From the NCBI GenBank assembly GCA_002005505.1, contig KV908667.1, positions 92,136 to 107,135 on the forward strand: DNA of 15,000 nucleotides, given 5' to 3'. Below the pieces are notes generated by a model. The model was given only the letters and a program-made list of their open reading frames with translations, did not search any database and was not told the origin of the DNA. Below, piece after piece: positions 1 to 8,218 of this stretch. The stretch comes from Botryococcus braunii (Eukaryota > Chlorophyta > Trebouxiophyceae). How positions within the stretch are numbered: position 1 is the stretch's first letter; the number at the start of each line of letters is the position of its first letter. Made by a program: the position numbers and the translations under genes.

Positions 1-571
1 TCCTAAACTCGGGCCCCTGCTCGATCCCCACATCGGGCCATGTAAACGTGGAGCAGAGTCACAGAACCCCGACTTATTCGTCGCCCCAAGGCCCTTTCTT
101 CTTCAAACTTTTTTCGAGGTACATCTCCCCCTTCCTTAGTAAGAAAGAGAAACTACATTTGATCTCATGGGGCTAGCCAACTAAAACCTTGATCTACAGA
201 TGGTAATTTTGATTAAGGTTATTCAGATCAAAAAATATATCAGTCGATAAGGTTGGTTGTAGGAATGTTGACAAGAAAATAAGATACGGAACAAATAAAT
301 CCCTGGTTTTATCAGTCGTTTTCTAAGGGAGTGAAATACAGGCTCCATCTCTATATTCTTTCAAGAAACAATGATGAAACCTACAAGCCCGAACGTGTTA
401 CACTGACACGTTACCTTTAATCTCACACATGAGGCCACAGCTTACCCATGTGGCCACGTAGAGTACATTTGCTTTATCGTTTTATGAAGCATGAGGCAAA
501 ATAAAATACTCCCTCCCCCCATCGGGGGTTCCTTTTGTGGTAGTCATCCTCAGCAACCCCAGTAATGTTTT
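1..571. other. non-coding stretch, no gene seen
   Basis: No reading frame of convincing length or composition is seen on either strand. The stretch is moderately AT-rich with scattered homopolymer runs and no repeat longer than a few units. It could be intergenic, or the 3' flank of the minus-strand gene that ends at 874. Confidence 0.6.
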
Positions 572-655
572 AGGACCCAGCGGAAGAGCTTGGGGAAGAG
601 ATCGGCGTAGCTCCGTCTCAAGAGTCTCGTTCCCCAATCTCTTCCGCTGGGTCCT
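572..655. repeat. 84-nt foldback (near-perfect inverted repeat)
   Basis: The left arm begins AGGACCCAGCGGAAGAG and the right arm ends with its exact reverse complement, giving 17 uninterrupted base pairs. After one C/T mismatch the stem continues for 8 pairs (TTGGGGAA with TTCCCCAA) and then about 5 more past a single-base bulge, leaving a loop of roughly 20 nt. The size and shape fit either a very short foldback transposon (MITE) or a microRNA-precursor-like hairpin. No clean target-site duplication was found; AATGT occurs near both ends but not at matching distances. The structure is seen directly; its function is unknown. Confidence 0.85.
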
Positions 656-767
656 GCAAATGTACTGCAGGCTCCATGCATGCATACTTATAACCAATAC
701 ACGTGGCGTTGCACATGTTCAGATATTAGCACACATGGGACTGCAATCATTGCGGAAGACATTTCCC

Positions 768-773
768 TTTAAT
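768..773 (-). promoter_or_regulatory. possible polyadenylation signal (ATTAAA)
   Basis: On the minus strand this reads ATTAAA, the commonest variant of the AATAAA signal. It lies about 100 nt past the stop codon of the minus-strand candidate gene ending at 874, a typical 3' UTR distance. A six-base match in AT-rich DNA is weak evidence on its own. Confidence 0.25.
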
Positions 774-873
774 AGAGAAATAAAACAAAAATGAATTCCG
801 AGTACTTGTTCTGCGAAAAGAATGCGCTTCGGAAGACTTGTTCAGTACCACTCTAGCAGGTACAATAAAGTTG

Positions 874-1455
874 TCAATCGGAATCGCCGCTTAAGTGTTC
901 AGTAATCATCTCCGCACAGTTACTCGATTTGGGAGGAGGGGGGGGGGGGGGGGGAGCGCGAATGTCCGGGTAAGGTTGGGAGGTTGCGTGGGTACCTACC
1001 CGGGGTTCCGACAGAAGACCGGGGACCTTAACAGCAGGTTGTTGCGGGGCTGTCATTCGCTGGATGGGCGTCGGATATCGATAAGGTAGAGCTGGGGTAA
1101 CCTCGGGGTGCGTTTGGAACCCTGGGAATGGCTCCCCGAAGTGACCGGGATCCGCTGAAGACAATGCAGTGCCGGGCCCGGGATACTTTAAAAGATCATT
1201 TACATCTTTAAGTATAGACTTTGATTTGGCAATTTGCGAATCTGTCAAGCAGTGTGCCAACTCCACCTTCTGTCGCTTCTCTTGCGAGACTCCACCCTGG
1301 TCCGGATCCGCCGGGTGGGGCCGCTTGGCTTGGAGTTCATCATCATGATCAGAACCAGATGTATCATCTGCATCAGTTGCCAGAGACCACCTAAACGGAT
1401 TTAAAGTTCGCTGTACAATATACCACCAACGAGTTTCACGCATATTCAAGATTAA
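874..1455 (-). CDS. unrecognised protein, probable last exon (acidic/proline-rich)
   Basis: I do not recognise this protein. The frame is open for 193 codons from a possible acceptor (CCGTCAG before 1455) to a TGA at 874-876; an internal ATG at 1443 would give 189 residues. From that ATG, an aromatic N-terminal segment (RWWYIVQRTLNPFRW) is followed by an acidic patch (DDTSGSDHDDE), a Lys/Arg cluster (EKRQK) and a helix-like, charged stretch (ELAHCLTDSQIAKSKSILKD). The second half is rich in Pro, Gly and Thr and ends in an eight-proline run encoded by the 938-954 G tract. The mixed, non-repetitive composition of the first 100 residues is the main sign of real coding. The exon joins in phase 0 to the segment at 2240-2449, giving about 263 residues. 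The basic patch and disorder would suit a nuclear or nucleic-acid-binding protein, but that is inference. It could also be an orphan or transposon-derived frame. Confidence 0.45.
   Translation of the reverse strand, partial: LILNMRETRWWYIVQRTLNPFRWSLATDADDTSGSDHDDELQAKRPHPADPDQGGVSQEKRQKVELAHCLTDSQIAKSKSILKDVNDLLKYPGPGTALSSADPGHFGEPFPGFQTHPEVTPALPYRYPTPIQRMTAPQQPAVKVPGLLSEPRVGTHATSQPYPDIRAPPPPPPPPKSSNCAEMITEHLSGDSD
938..954. repeat. poly-G run (17 G)
   Basis: Seventeen consecutive G on the plus strand, preceded by GGGAGGA. On the minus strand it is read as most of an eight-proline run in the candidate exon 874-1455. A tract this pure slips readily in replication and sequencing, so the length, and with it the frame of the downstream ~20 codons, may vary. 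Confidence 0.9.
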
Positions 1456-1614
1456 CTGACGGTCTTGAAAGACGTCTTAAACCCTGCATCATGTCTCAGA
1501 GGAGAGTGAAGCAAACAAAAAGTAGACCCGCATGCAACACAGTTTGCCAACCTTGTCAAGGGCTTACACCAAGAAACCAGCACCAATATATTGGCTTAGC
1601 TATTGCATCAATTT

Positions 1615-2065
<451 letters not shown>

Positions 2066-2239
2066 CCCCCCGGGGGGTCAGAGAAGTTTCCTGTCGAGAG
2101 GGGGATTGGGAAGAGAGAGCACACGGACCAGATGCCTCCATCCGGATTTTAAAAAGGAAATGCTGGCTCCACAAAGCTCAATAGTGGTTGTAGCTACAGC
2201 TAGCCCGTGCTTGCCCAAATGATGCATTACACCTCATAC

Positions 2240-2449
2240 AAAGTCAGTACGAAAGTAAGATACCAAATAATCGATCAGAAGTTCGAGTAATTCAGTCTTA
2301 GGTATCTTTTTATGGGTCACCAACACCCGCAAATTGAATTTGAAAATTTTTCCTGCAGCTGATGCCCCGAACGGATTTTCTACACTTGCACGCATAGAAT
2401 CGCACACTTTCGGTAGTACACTACGTTGAAACCTAGAAAGATCAGTCAT
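2240..2449 (-). CDS. unrecognised protein, probable upstream exon
   Basis: I do not recognise this protein. The frame starts with ATG at 2449 and is open for 71 codons to a TGA at 2234. The GTATGA overlapping that stop reads as a 5' splice site, so I end the exon at 2240 after Asp-Phe. That leaves phase 0, which matches the phase-0 acceptor before 1455, giving an intron of 784 bases holding the compound microsatellite. The peptide is basic and helix-like, with an Arg/Lys-rich first half (RFQRSVLPKVCDSMRASVE) and a Leu-rich second half (KTELLELLIDYLVSY). CTTTCTAG just inside the ATG could be an acceptor, so the true 5' end may lie further upstream. Coding status rests on composition and splice phasing only. 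Confidence 0.4.
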
Positions 2450-3535
2450 ATTCGTTTTTTGCGACTCGGCAAAAAGCTTTCGGGGAAAGAAATGTTATTT
2501 CATAAACTGGGTTTTTATTATAGCAAACAATACGGATTAAACTGCTGCTTTTACATTCTTCAATTCCATGCCCTTTCATTTCTTTCTGTTACTGGTTCTG
2601 TACATTTACATATCTTTTAATTAAAGCTTTAAAAGCCGCTCCTCTCCTTAGAGATCCAAGGCTTTATTACATTTAAGATTGAACACATACTATACAAGGT
2701 GTACAATACATTTTACACCAATATCACAGCTATAAAGCTGTAATATGGGTCAGGACACTTTGTCAGAGATTGCTCTTTTCCAATAAACAATGCGCTAAAT
2801 AAATACGTTCACCTTATTATGTGCAATGAAACTAAGCAACGAAGATATACCACAAACCCGTCAACGGAAATCATGTCTGAGAGCTACACTAAAGACTGGT
2901 TTTATCCGACTTCAGCGTGGGAGCGATCAAGTGCAGGCCTTGTAAATCTAGTTTCAAGGTGGCAGTGACCTCGTCTGAACACAGCAGAACGACACTGTTG
3001 TGCTATAAGTTAATGTTAAACTGGTCGACCCGCAGTCCCTTGGGGAACTGCGTGCGTAAAGTTATACTGCTACCAGTCAGGAGTAGAACTGATAGAAGCT
3101 GCTGACGTAAGGAGTACTCCTACGATAAATAAGTATGGTTAGATGTTGTTTGTTGTTGATATGAACTCAGCCGCGGTTGCGCCTGATTAGTCTACATGTA
3201 GTACTAGCTACGTTACTGCACAGAAAGGGCAGCTATATATAGTACAACATATATAGCGCTATATAGTACAGAGCGGTCAGCACTGTACCCTCAACGTGAC
3301 ACGCGGACAAGTGCAAAAACAGACAAGGGTACCGGTACTTTGTTGCTACCGTAACAATGATACGTAGACTCTACATGCACGGTACCGTTGTTCGGGGTAA
3401 AACATTGTTAAGAGTGGGTTTTTATATTGCGCAGTTAACGTTAGTTTGCGTACCCAGCTGGCGATCCTGCAGATCCTCTAGATCTGGCCGGTTCTGTTTT
3501 TGTACCCAAGAACTTCAAACGGCGTTATCGGTTAT
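2450..3535. other. AT-rich non-coding stretch
   Basis: No convincing coding segment. It holds AATAAA hexamers on the plus strand at 2782-2787 and 2798-2803 and one on the minus strand at 2663-2668, a short inverted repeat CAGCTATAAAGCTG near 2727, and AT palindromes around 3230-3270 where CTATATAGTACA-like sequence recurs. The largest frames here are short with unconvincing composition. It could be the promoter or intergenic side of the minus-strand gene. Confidence 0.5.
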
Positions 3536-3570
3536 TTTTATACCGAAATTTGACAAATGTCGGTATAAAA
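3536..3570. repeat. hairpin, 11-bp perfect arms
   Basis: TTTTATACCGA is followed, after a 13-nt loop, by its exact reverse complement TCGGTATAAAA. The loop contains ATTTGACAA, which recurs as a direct repeat about 26 bases downstream (near 3573-3581). Just beyond lies a second short palindrome, GTATCAGTGATAC. The cluster resembles the remains of a small AT-rich MITE, but no boundaries can be fixed. Confidence 0.8.
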
Positions 3571-4135
3571 GTGATTTGACAAGTATAGTATCAGTGATAC
3601 TGTCACATGATAGATGATAGATAGATATGTGATTTTATCACATGATCCTTCATTTTTTCTCGTTAAATAAATAAGTTGCAGCCGTGACGACAAGGTCTGC
3701 ACATATGTAGTATGCATATGCATATGACATATATTGAATTTGGGGTGGATATCCAAGGCAATTCTATCACTGATTGCAATTGATTGCGGCAATGAAAACA
3801 TATGCTGGAATCTGCCCACATCTCAAATGTCAACTTCAATCAGCGAATCTGGGAAGTGAAGACCCACAGATGACTCCAACTTGGAAGTTTCATAGCAACA
3901 ACATGTGTACATCGGCATGATCTCTCCGTAATTTCACCAAATCACACTTGAATCCATGAGCATAGATGAAAATTGCATTTAAATGCGTATGTCCCGGGAT
4001 CCCATACGGATGCATCCTGAAAGAAACACGGAAATTCCATGCAGATTCATCGTCGAGTCAACATGGATCCGGACTGATAAATTGTTACAATGAGCTGGAC
4101 GCCCGCACACGCGCACGCACACACCTTACACAACC

Positions 4136-4136
<1 letters not shown>
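3571..4136. other. non-coding stretch
   Basis: No gene seen. It includes short tandem GATA steps near 3608-3625, alternating CATATG palindromes at 3700-3730, and ordinary mixed sequence up to the CG/CA-rich edge of the next microsatellite. Confidence 0.5.

Positions 4137-4206
<70 letters not shown>
4137..4206. repeat. (CA)n microsatellite
   Basis: About 35 uninterrupted CA units, preceded at 4103-4132 by a degenerate CA/CG lead-in. Pure units suggest a young, length-variable locus. Confidence 0.97.
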
Positions 4207-4208
<2 letters not shown>

Positions 4209-4545
4209 CACCATTTTCTCTGTCATCCCTCTCCTTTTCTCGTCATGCAACAAATATCAGCACTAGTGCTTATGTAGCAGTACTGCTTATTTAGCAGTAT
4301 CCATCAGCACCGAATTTTCAGCAGTATCCATTATGCCGGATCCGGAGGTAACATTGTCTGGGCATTGTAACCCGGATCCCGCCGCTCAAACAAGGAACAT
4401 GTACTGACCTTTCCCTTCCCTTAGTTTCGTTGCCCTTCGCGCTGTCTCAGGCGCCTCTGATTTCTGTGGAGGCTACCCTTTACACTTAGCTATAGCTAAG
4501 AAGTGTAGGGGCACATCTCGACACTCCCAAGGGCTGTATAGATGT
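4207..4545. other. non-coding stretch with short repeats
   Basis: No gene seen. The 12-mer AGCAGTATCCAT occurs twice (near 4292 and 4320), and TTAGCTATAGCTAA (about 4487-4500) is a perfect 14-bp palindrome flanked by ACACTT-like inverted sequence. Confidence 0.5.
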
Positions 4546-4631
4546 AGCTTCTTCTCCTTTCTCTTCTTCTTCCTCCTTCTCCTCCTCCTCCTCCTCCTCC
4601 TCCTCCTCTTCTTCTTCTTCTTCTTCTTCTT

Positions 4632-4662
<31 letters not shown>
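4546..4662. repeat. (CTC/CTT)n trinucleotide tract
   Basis: About 115 bases of pyrimidine-only sequence on the plus strand: mixed CTTC, then about eight CTC units, then about eighteen CTT units. The change of unit in mid-tract shows that a point mutation was spread by slippage. The minus-strand poly-Arg/poly-Gly frame across it is a repeat translation. The homopurine/homopyrimidine composition allows triplex formation. Confidence 0.97.
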
Positions 4663-4664
<2 letters not shown>

Positions 4665-4669
4665 ACTAC

Positions 4670-4960
4670 CGTTCTCCAGGGGCCTCCCTGGAGAATGGAA
4701 CCCGGGTTTGTCTCCCTTAAATTAAAGGAGTCCCTTGTTGCCAACTGACTCAACAGGCGGAAATCACGGCTTCCCGGCAAGTAGGGCAACGTATGGGAGT
4801 CTCTTGTTGAGGTCCCCCCGGAGCAGGTCGGCACTCGGGACTCCCCAGAGTGAGGAGTCCTCACTGAGGACCCCAGGCTAAGGTAGCCTCCGGAGTCCGG
4901 AGTCCGGGGGCCCAGTTACCGGGTACCCAGTGGGTTCCCCGAATTGCCTTGCACCGTGCA
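4670..4960. repeat. GC-rich block of palindromes
   Basis: This block is clearly more GC-rich than its surroundings. It opens with a hairpin at 4672-4695 (TTCTCCAGGG, loop GCCT, then the exact complement; 10-bp arms). It later has a 17-nt palindrome at 4849-4865 (AGTGAGGA-G-TCCTCACT), GGCTAAGGTAGCC, a tandem CCGGAGT near 4891-4905 and GGTACC-type palindromes. GGAGTC(C/T)CTTGTTG-like sequence occurs twice (near 4727 and 4796). It could be the end of a transposable element or an old inverted duplication; no boundaries or coding frame are visible. Confidence 0.5.
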
Positions 4961-4965
4961 TGATG

Positions 4966-5896
4966 CAGGCCGCTGGATCGGATCCACGGGATCCATCCGG
5001 ACACGAGTCATGTTCATCTGATGATGTATGTCACACTCCATCCTCCGCTCAACCTTCATAGAAAAGCTTTTAAAAAAACAGTGCCTGTTCACATTTCGTT
5101 TGATTGCGGAATATAAGTGGACTTTAGGACATCCATCTTACAACGTTTGCGTCTGGCAGAACACCAACTTCTGCTTGCACACGGCACCTCACTGACTTCT
5201 TTGACTTTTGATGTAATTCTTTTTATACTATGAATTCGGTTATTCGCAGCGTGTTGATGGTAGCGGCAGTCGTACTGGGTGATTCCCGCCATCTTTTAGG
5301 TTGACGGTGACATCTCAAGCTGAGCTGTAATCACTTCTTTAAAACTCTATATGTCGCTTGGATACCATCTTAGTTTCCTCTGAATGTATATTTGTATATT
5401 GTATGGCGGCCGCCAGCACTGATAGCTTCCGGAACATGACAACATTAAAGGGTCTGTACAGTGGCAGCTTCTGGACACCAGACGAATAGTGGGGAGGGGT
5501 CGTCCTTCAAATCTGAAGGACGATCTGAAGCATCCGCGTACGTTTCCAGGCTTACACTTATTTAGAATATGCAAACCCCGGATAGCAATCGCCCAGTCTT
5601 GTGTCATGTGGACGAGAAAACAGAGTGAATTATCAGTTTTCAATACCATGAACAATTTTGTTGAGCCAACCTTGCTGCTTTCAACGCTCCATCACCGAGT
5701 GCATGTCACCTGTCACCAAAAGGCACCAACATCACATTTGTGTGAATTGCCTGGAACAACACTGACTTTTGCGAGTTAAGTACAAGAGGATATTGTAACT
5801 TTACATACTGCATATCTCTGTCAATATCCAGTGGCAGGGAGGAATTTGGCTGGACTACCTGGAAATATGCCCACATGACGCTACCATCACTGCAGA
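4966..5896. other. non-coding stretch
   Basis: No convincing gene. Frames of 90-100 codons exist on both strands near 5347-5779 but overlap each other and lack domain-like composition. The only clear structure is a hairpin at 5501-5522 (CGTCCTTCA, loop AATC, exact complement; 9-bp arms). A NotI-type GCGGCCGC octamer lies near 5406. Confidence 0.5.
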
Positions 5897-6005
5897 CTCT
5901 CCTCCTCCCTCCTCTCGTCCTATTCCTCCTCCATCTGCTCCTTCTCCTCCTGCGCCTCTTCCTTCTCCCTCTCCTTTTCCCTCGCCTTCCACGTCATCTC
6001 TCCCT
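5897..6005. repeat. impure polypyrimidine (CTC/CTT) tract
   Basis: About 110 bases that are almost entirely C and T on the plus strand, with CTCC and TTCT steps and a few G or A interruptions. It looks like a decayed trinucleotide microsatellite. It lies about 280 bases upstream of the first plus-strand coding segment. Confidence 0.85.
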
Positions 6006-6282
6006 TCTGTAAATGTTAAGCTTGACTTAAGGTTGTGACAAAGGTACTGTTTCGTTGAAGTCTGCACAATATGTGCTGCAGAATTCCTTTTTCGTGTCTT
6101 TTTGTGATAATTGACACCTGAGTGACAGGGAAAGTCCTCTGGAGGGTGTAGGAAGTCTGATTGTGTAATGGATGGGCTGAAGCGCCCTTATGAGGAAGTC
6201 GCAACGCAGTGTTGCCTGTCCAAGCCATGATGTATGCATGACAAGAGAAGGGTATTGACCCCCAAATCATATAACCTTACAG

Positions 6283-6567
6283 TTGGGCACATGTGCTTGC
6301 ACGGGGTACAGTCCACATGGCATGGGGGGACCCAATCTGTCTGATGACACTGCCGATTCTTCTGACGCCGCTCTTGCGGACGGACTTGCTGCCCTCAATT
6401 ACACAAAGACGGTTGCACAACAATGCTCGCTTTTCGGTTGGACCTTTTTTGATGGTTTAGGACCTCCGGAAATGGTGTCGGACCCCATGGTGTCATACTA
6501 CGGTGCCTCCATCGTCAATCTCTTCTGGGGGAGCGTGACAGACGCTCCTTGTGGCCCTTTCGATTGG
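6283..6567 (+). CDS. unrecognised protein, probable internal exon
   Basis: I do not recognise the family. The frame opens right after a possible acceptor (CCTTACAG before 6283; an in-frame stop lies at 6256) and reads 95 codons in phase 0 to a possible donor at 6568 (TGG before GTACAG). Read past that, it would stop at a TAA near 6610. The peptide has a Cys-rich start (GTCACTGYSPHG), an Asp/Ala-rich segment, a possible N-glycosylation site NYT, and an aromatic stretch (CSLFGWTFFDGLGPPEMV). It uses mostly G/C third positions, like the segment at 6891-7421. Splicing 6567 to 6891 keeps phase 0. Cysteines plus a glycosylation sequon suggest an extracellular domain (inference). The donor is a weak match to consensus. 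Confidence 0.45.
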
Positions 6568-6791
6568 GTACAGTCTCTCTGTCCCCCTTCCCCCCACAAA
6601 AGAACTCGTTAATGAATGCCTGCTAAACACTGCAATTTCAAAGTACTGTTCACGTGTACTATCATAACATTTGTTTCATGAATGACAATTTAGTCTTGAA
6701 AATTTGGTTTATCGACTTACACCGGGAGACATGAAGGCTGTCCTGTCTGAAAGCATGTTTCAAAAGGGCCACGGCCGGAGCAGACTCTGCC

Positions 6792-7421
6792 ATGGAAATC
6801 CCCAAGGTTCTTTCCCTATGCCTTTGCCTTGCTTCTTCCGTGCCTGCTGGTGTGCCGGGTGCAACTAAACTACGGTTATCTTATCTGCAGCTCGGATACT
6901 CCGTGGTGGCCAAGTTCAATGGCTTTGAAGGACCAGAACCGCGCGTCCGCGTCACGCAGAGCTGGACCAACAACCCCAAATGCTGCGGCTCTGGAAAATA
7001 CTTCCCGTACGCCTGCAAGGTGGCTGAGTTCAAGTACACGCCTCGGGCGGACGGTAGGCAGGATCTCGAAATACACAGCCTCTCAGATAACAAATTCCCC
7101 ATACTTACTGTCAAGGGAATCTGGTACTCGCCCTCTTGGCTCTCCGCCGCGTTTCCGCCTACCAACGAGTGGGCCCCGAGCCTACTGCGGTGGTACCTTC
7201 AGGACGTTTCCACAATCACGAATGGGACAGCCGATGGCAAGCCGGTGAAGGTTGGGAACAGGTTGAACACCGCAAATTACGGAGACGTGCGCATGGGGCT
7301 GTGTGGAATAGACTCCTGGGAGGGCCCTGCCCGTGCGAACATGCCGGGTGGAGTTGCTACCTTAGGAACTGGCATCAGCAGCCCTACGGTTGCCTACACG
7401 CAGTTCATGCCTTACTTCTAG
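6792..7421 (+). CDS. unrecognised, possibly secreted protein (C-terminal exon)
   Basis: I do not recognise the family. An ATG at 6792 in good context (CCATGG) opens 209 codons to TAG at 7419-7421. The first residues, MEIPKVLSLCLCLASSVP, resemble a signal peptide. But the same bases form a pyrimidine-rich tract ending CTTATCTGCAG at 6890, a good splice acceptor, so they may be intron and the exon may begin at 6891. That start is in phase 0, matching the proposed donor at 6567 (intron 323 bases). From 6891 the peptide has a Cys cluster (NPKCCGSGKYFPYAC), an aromatic stretch (GIWYSPSWLSAAFPPTNEW), a sequon NGT, a fourth Cys in MGLCGIDSWEG and the C-terminus TQFMPYF. Composition and G/C-ending codons make this the best-supported unassigned coding segment here. 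The stop is followed directly by a 39-bp tandem array related to the last codons. Confidence 0.55.
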   Translation: MEIPKVLSLCLCLASSVPAGVPGATKLRLSYLQLGYSVVAKFNGFEGPEPRVRVTQSWTNNPKCCGSGKYFPYACKVAEFKYTPRADGRQDLEIHSLSDNKFPILTVKGIWYSPSWLSAAFPPTNEWAPSLLRWYLQDVSTITNGTADGKPVKVGNRLNTANYGDVRMGLCGIDSWEGPARANMPGGVATLGTGISSPTVAYTQFMPYF

Positions 7422-7793
7422 ATCAACTTCCAGATACCAGTTCCTGCCTTACTTCTAGGAAAGATTCCCAGGTACCAGTTCCTGCCTTGTTTCTAGGTAA
7501 ATTTCCAAGGGTACCAGTTCTTGCCTTATTTCTAGGTAAACTTCCAAGGGTACCAGTTGCTGCCTTGTTTCTAGGTAAACTTCCAAGGGTACCAGTTGCT
7601 GCCTTATTTCTAGGTAAACTTCCAAGGGTACCAGTTGCTGCCTTATTTCTAGGTAAACTTCCAAGGGTACCAGATCCTGCCTTATTTCTAGGTAAACTTC
7701 CAAGGGTACCAGTTCCTGCCTTATTTCTAGGTAAATTTCCAAGGGTACCAGTTCCGGCCTTATTTCTATGTAAACTTCCAGGTACCAGTTCCT
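7422..7793 (+). repeat. 39-bp minisatellite resembling the gene's 3' end
   Basis: About 9.6 units. Unit 1 (7422-7458) is 37 bases and unit 2 (7459-7496) is 38; seven exact-length 39-base units run from 7497 to 7769, and a partial unit ends at 7793. In the frame of the upstream gene, units 2 to 8 each end in TAG and read like VNFQGYQLLPYF-stop, close to the gene's own ending TQFMPYF-stop. Junctions read TTATTTCTAG then GTAAAC. Because 39 is a multiple of three, other frames stay open across the array (plus-strand 13-mers like VPVAALFLGKLPR and two minus-strand repeats); these are shadows. The array probably arose by tandem amplification of the terminal codons and 3' flank. Confidence 0.92.
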
Positions 7794-8102
7794 CCACACA
7801 GTTGCAGGGCAAGGGGCTGGACCCCCTGCTGCTGCAGTACCACCAGGCACTTTGCCTAGTGTTCCGGCACATACACACGCTGTTTGATCATGAATGGCCG
7901 AATGAGAGATGCAGCACAACGGTTTTCTACTTTGGTTTGTGGTAGGTTGCCACGATGGCTGAATTGTACTGTGGTATGCAGCAGGGTAACATGCAAAGCA
8001 CTGGAAACACCATTGCCTGTGGACATTGGAATCTGCTGTGCTATCGGGCGGAACGAGGTACATGGGGTCAGGCCTCCGTTGTACTGCAAGATCCCACGGG
8101 AT
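7794..8102. other. 3' flank of the plus-strand gene, no coding seen
   Basis: Mixed sequence with no convincing exon and no AATAAA close to the stop codon or array. Short GTACTGC/GCAGTAC motifs recur here and through the following 3 kb. Confidence 0.4.
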
Positions 8103-8218
8103 CCTGGTTAGGATTCAGGGGTGCCTCACTTGCCAGCATGGCATCCTCCTAGCCATGTAGCCTGGTTAGGATCCAGGGTTGCGTCAATTGCCAGCATGGC
8201 AGCCTCCTAGCCGTACAG
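8103..8218. repeat. 58-bp direct tandem duplication
   Basis: Two adjacent copies (8103-8160 and 8161-8218), both beginning CCTGGTTAGGAT and containing TGCCAGCATGGCA(T/G)CCTCC. They differ at about ten positions, so the duplication is not recent. TGCCAGCATGGCA is itself an interrupted palindrome. Confidence 0.9.

Noticed and set aside
4496..4864. Minus-strand frame with poly-Arg and poly-Gly
   Set aside because: It is a translation of the (CTC/CTT)n tract; flanking residues show no domain-like pattern.
5347..5779. Opposing frames of 96-102 codons
   Set aside because: No recognisable motif or splice signal; frames of this length are expected in GC-balanced non-coding DNA.
7136..8063. Long open frames on the plus strand (7136-7945) and minus strand (7423-7878, 7455-8063) with 13-residue repeats
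   Set aside because: A 39-bp repeat without a stop in a given frame stays open automatically. The plus-strand frame overlaps the better-supported CDS, and the minus frames have no start or domain support.
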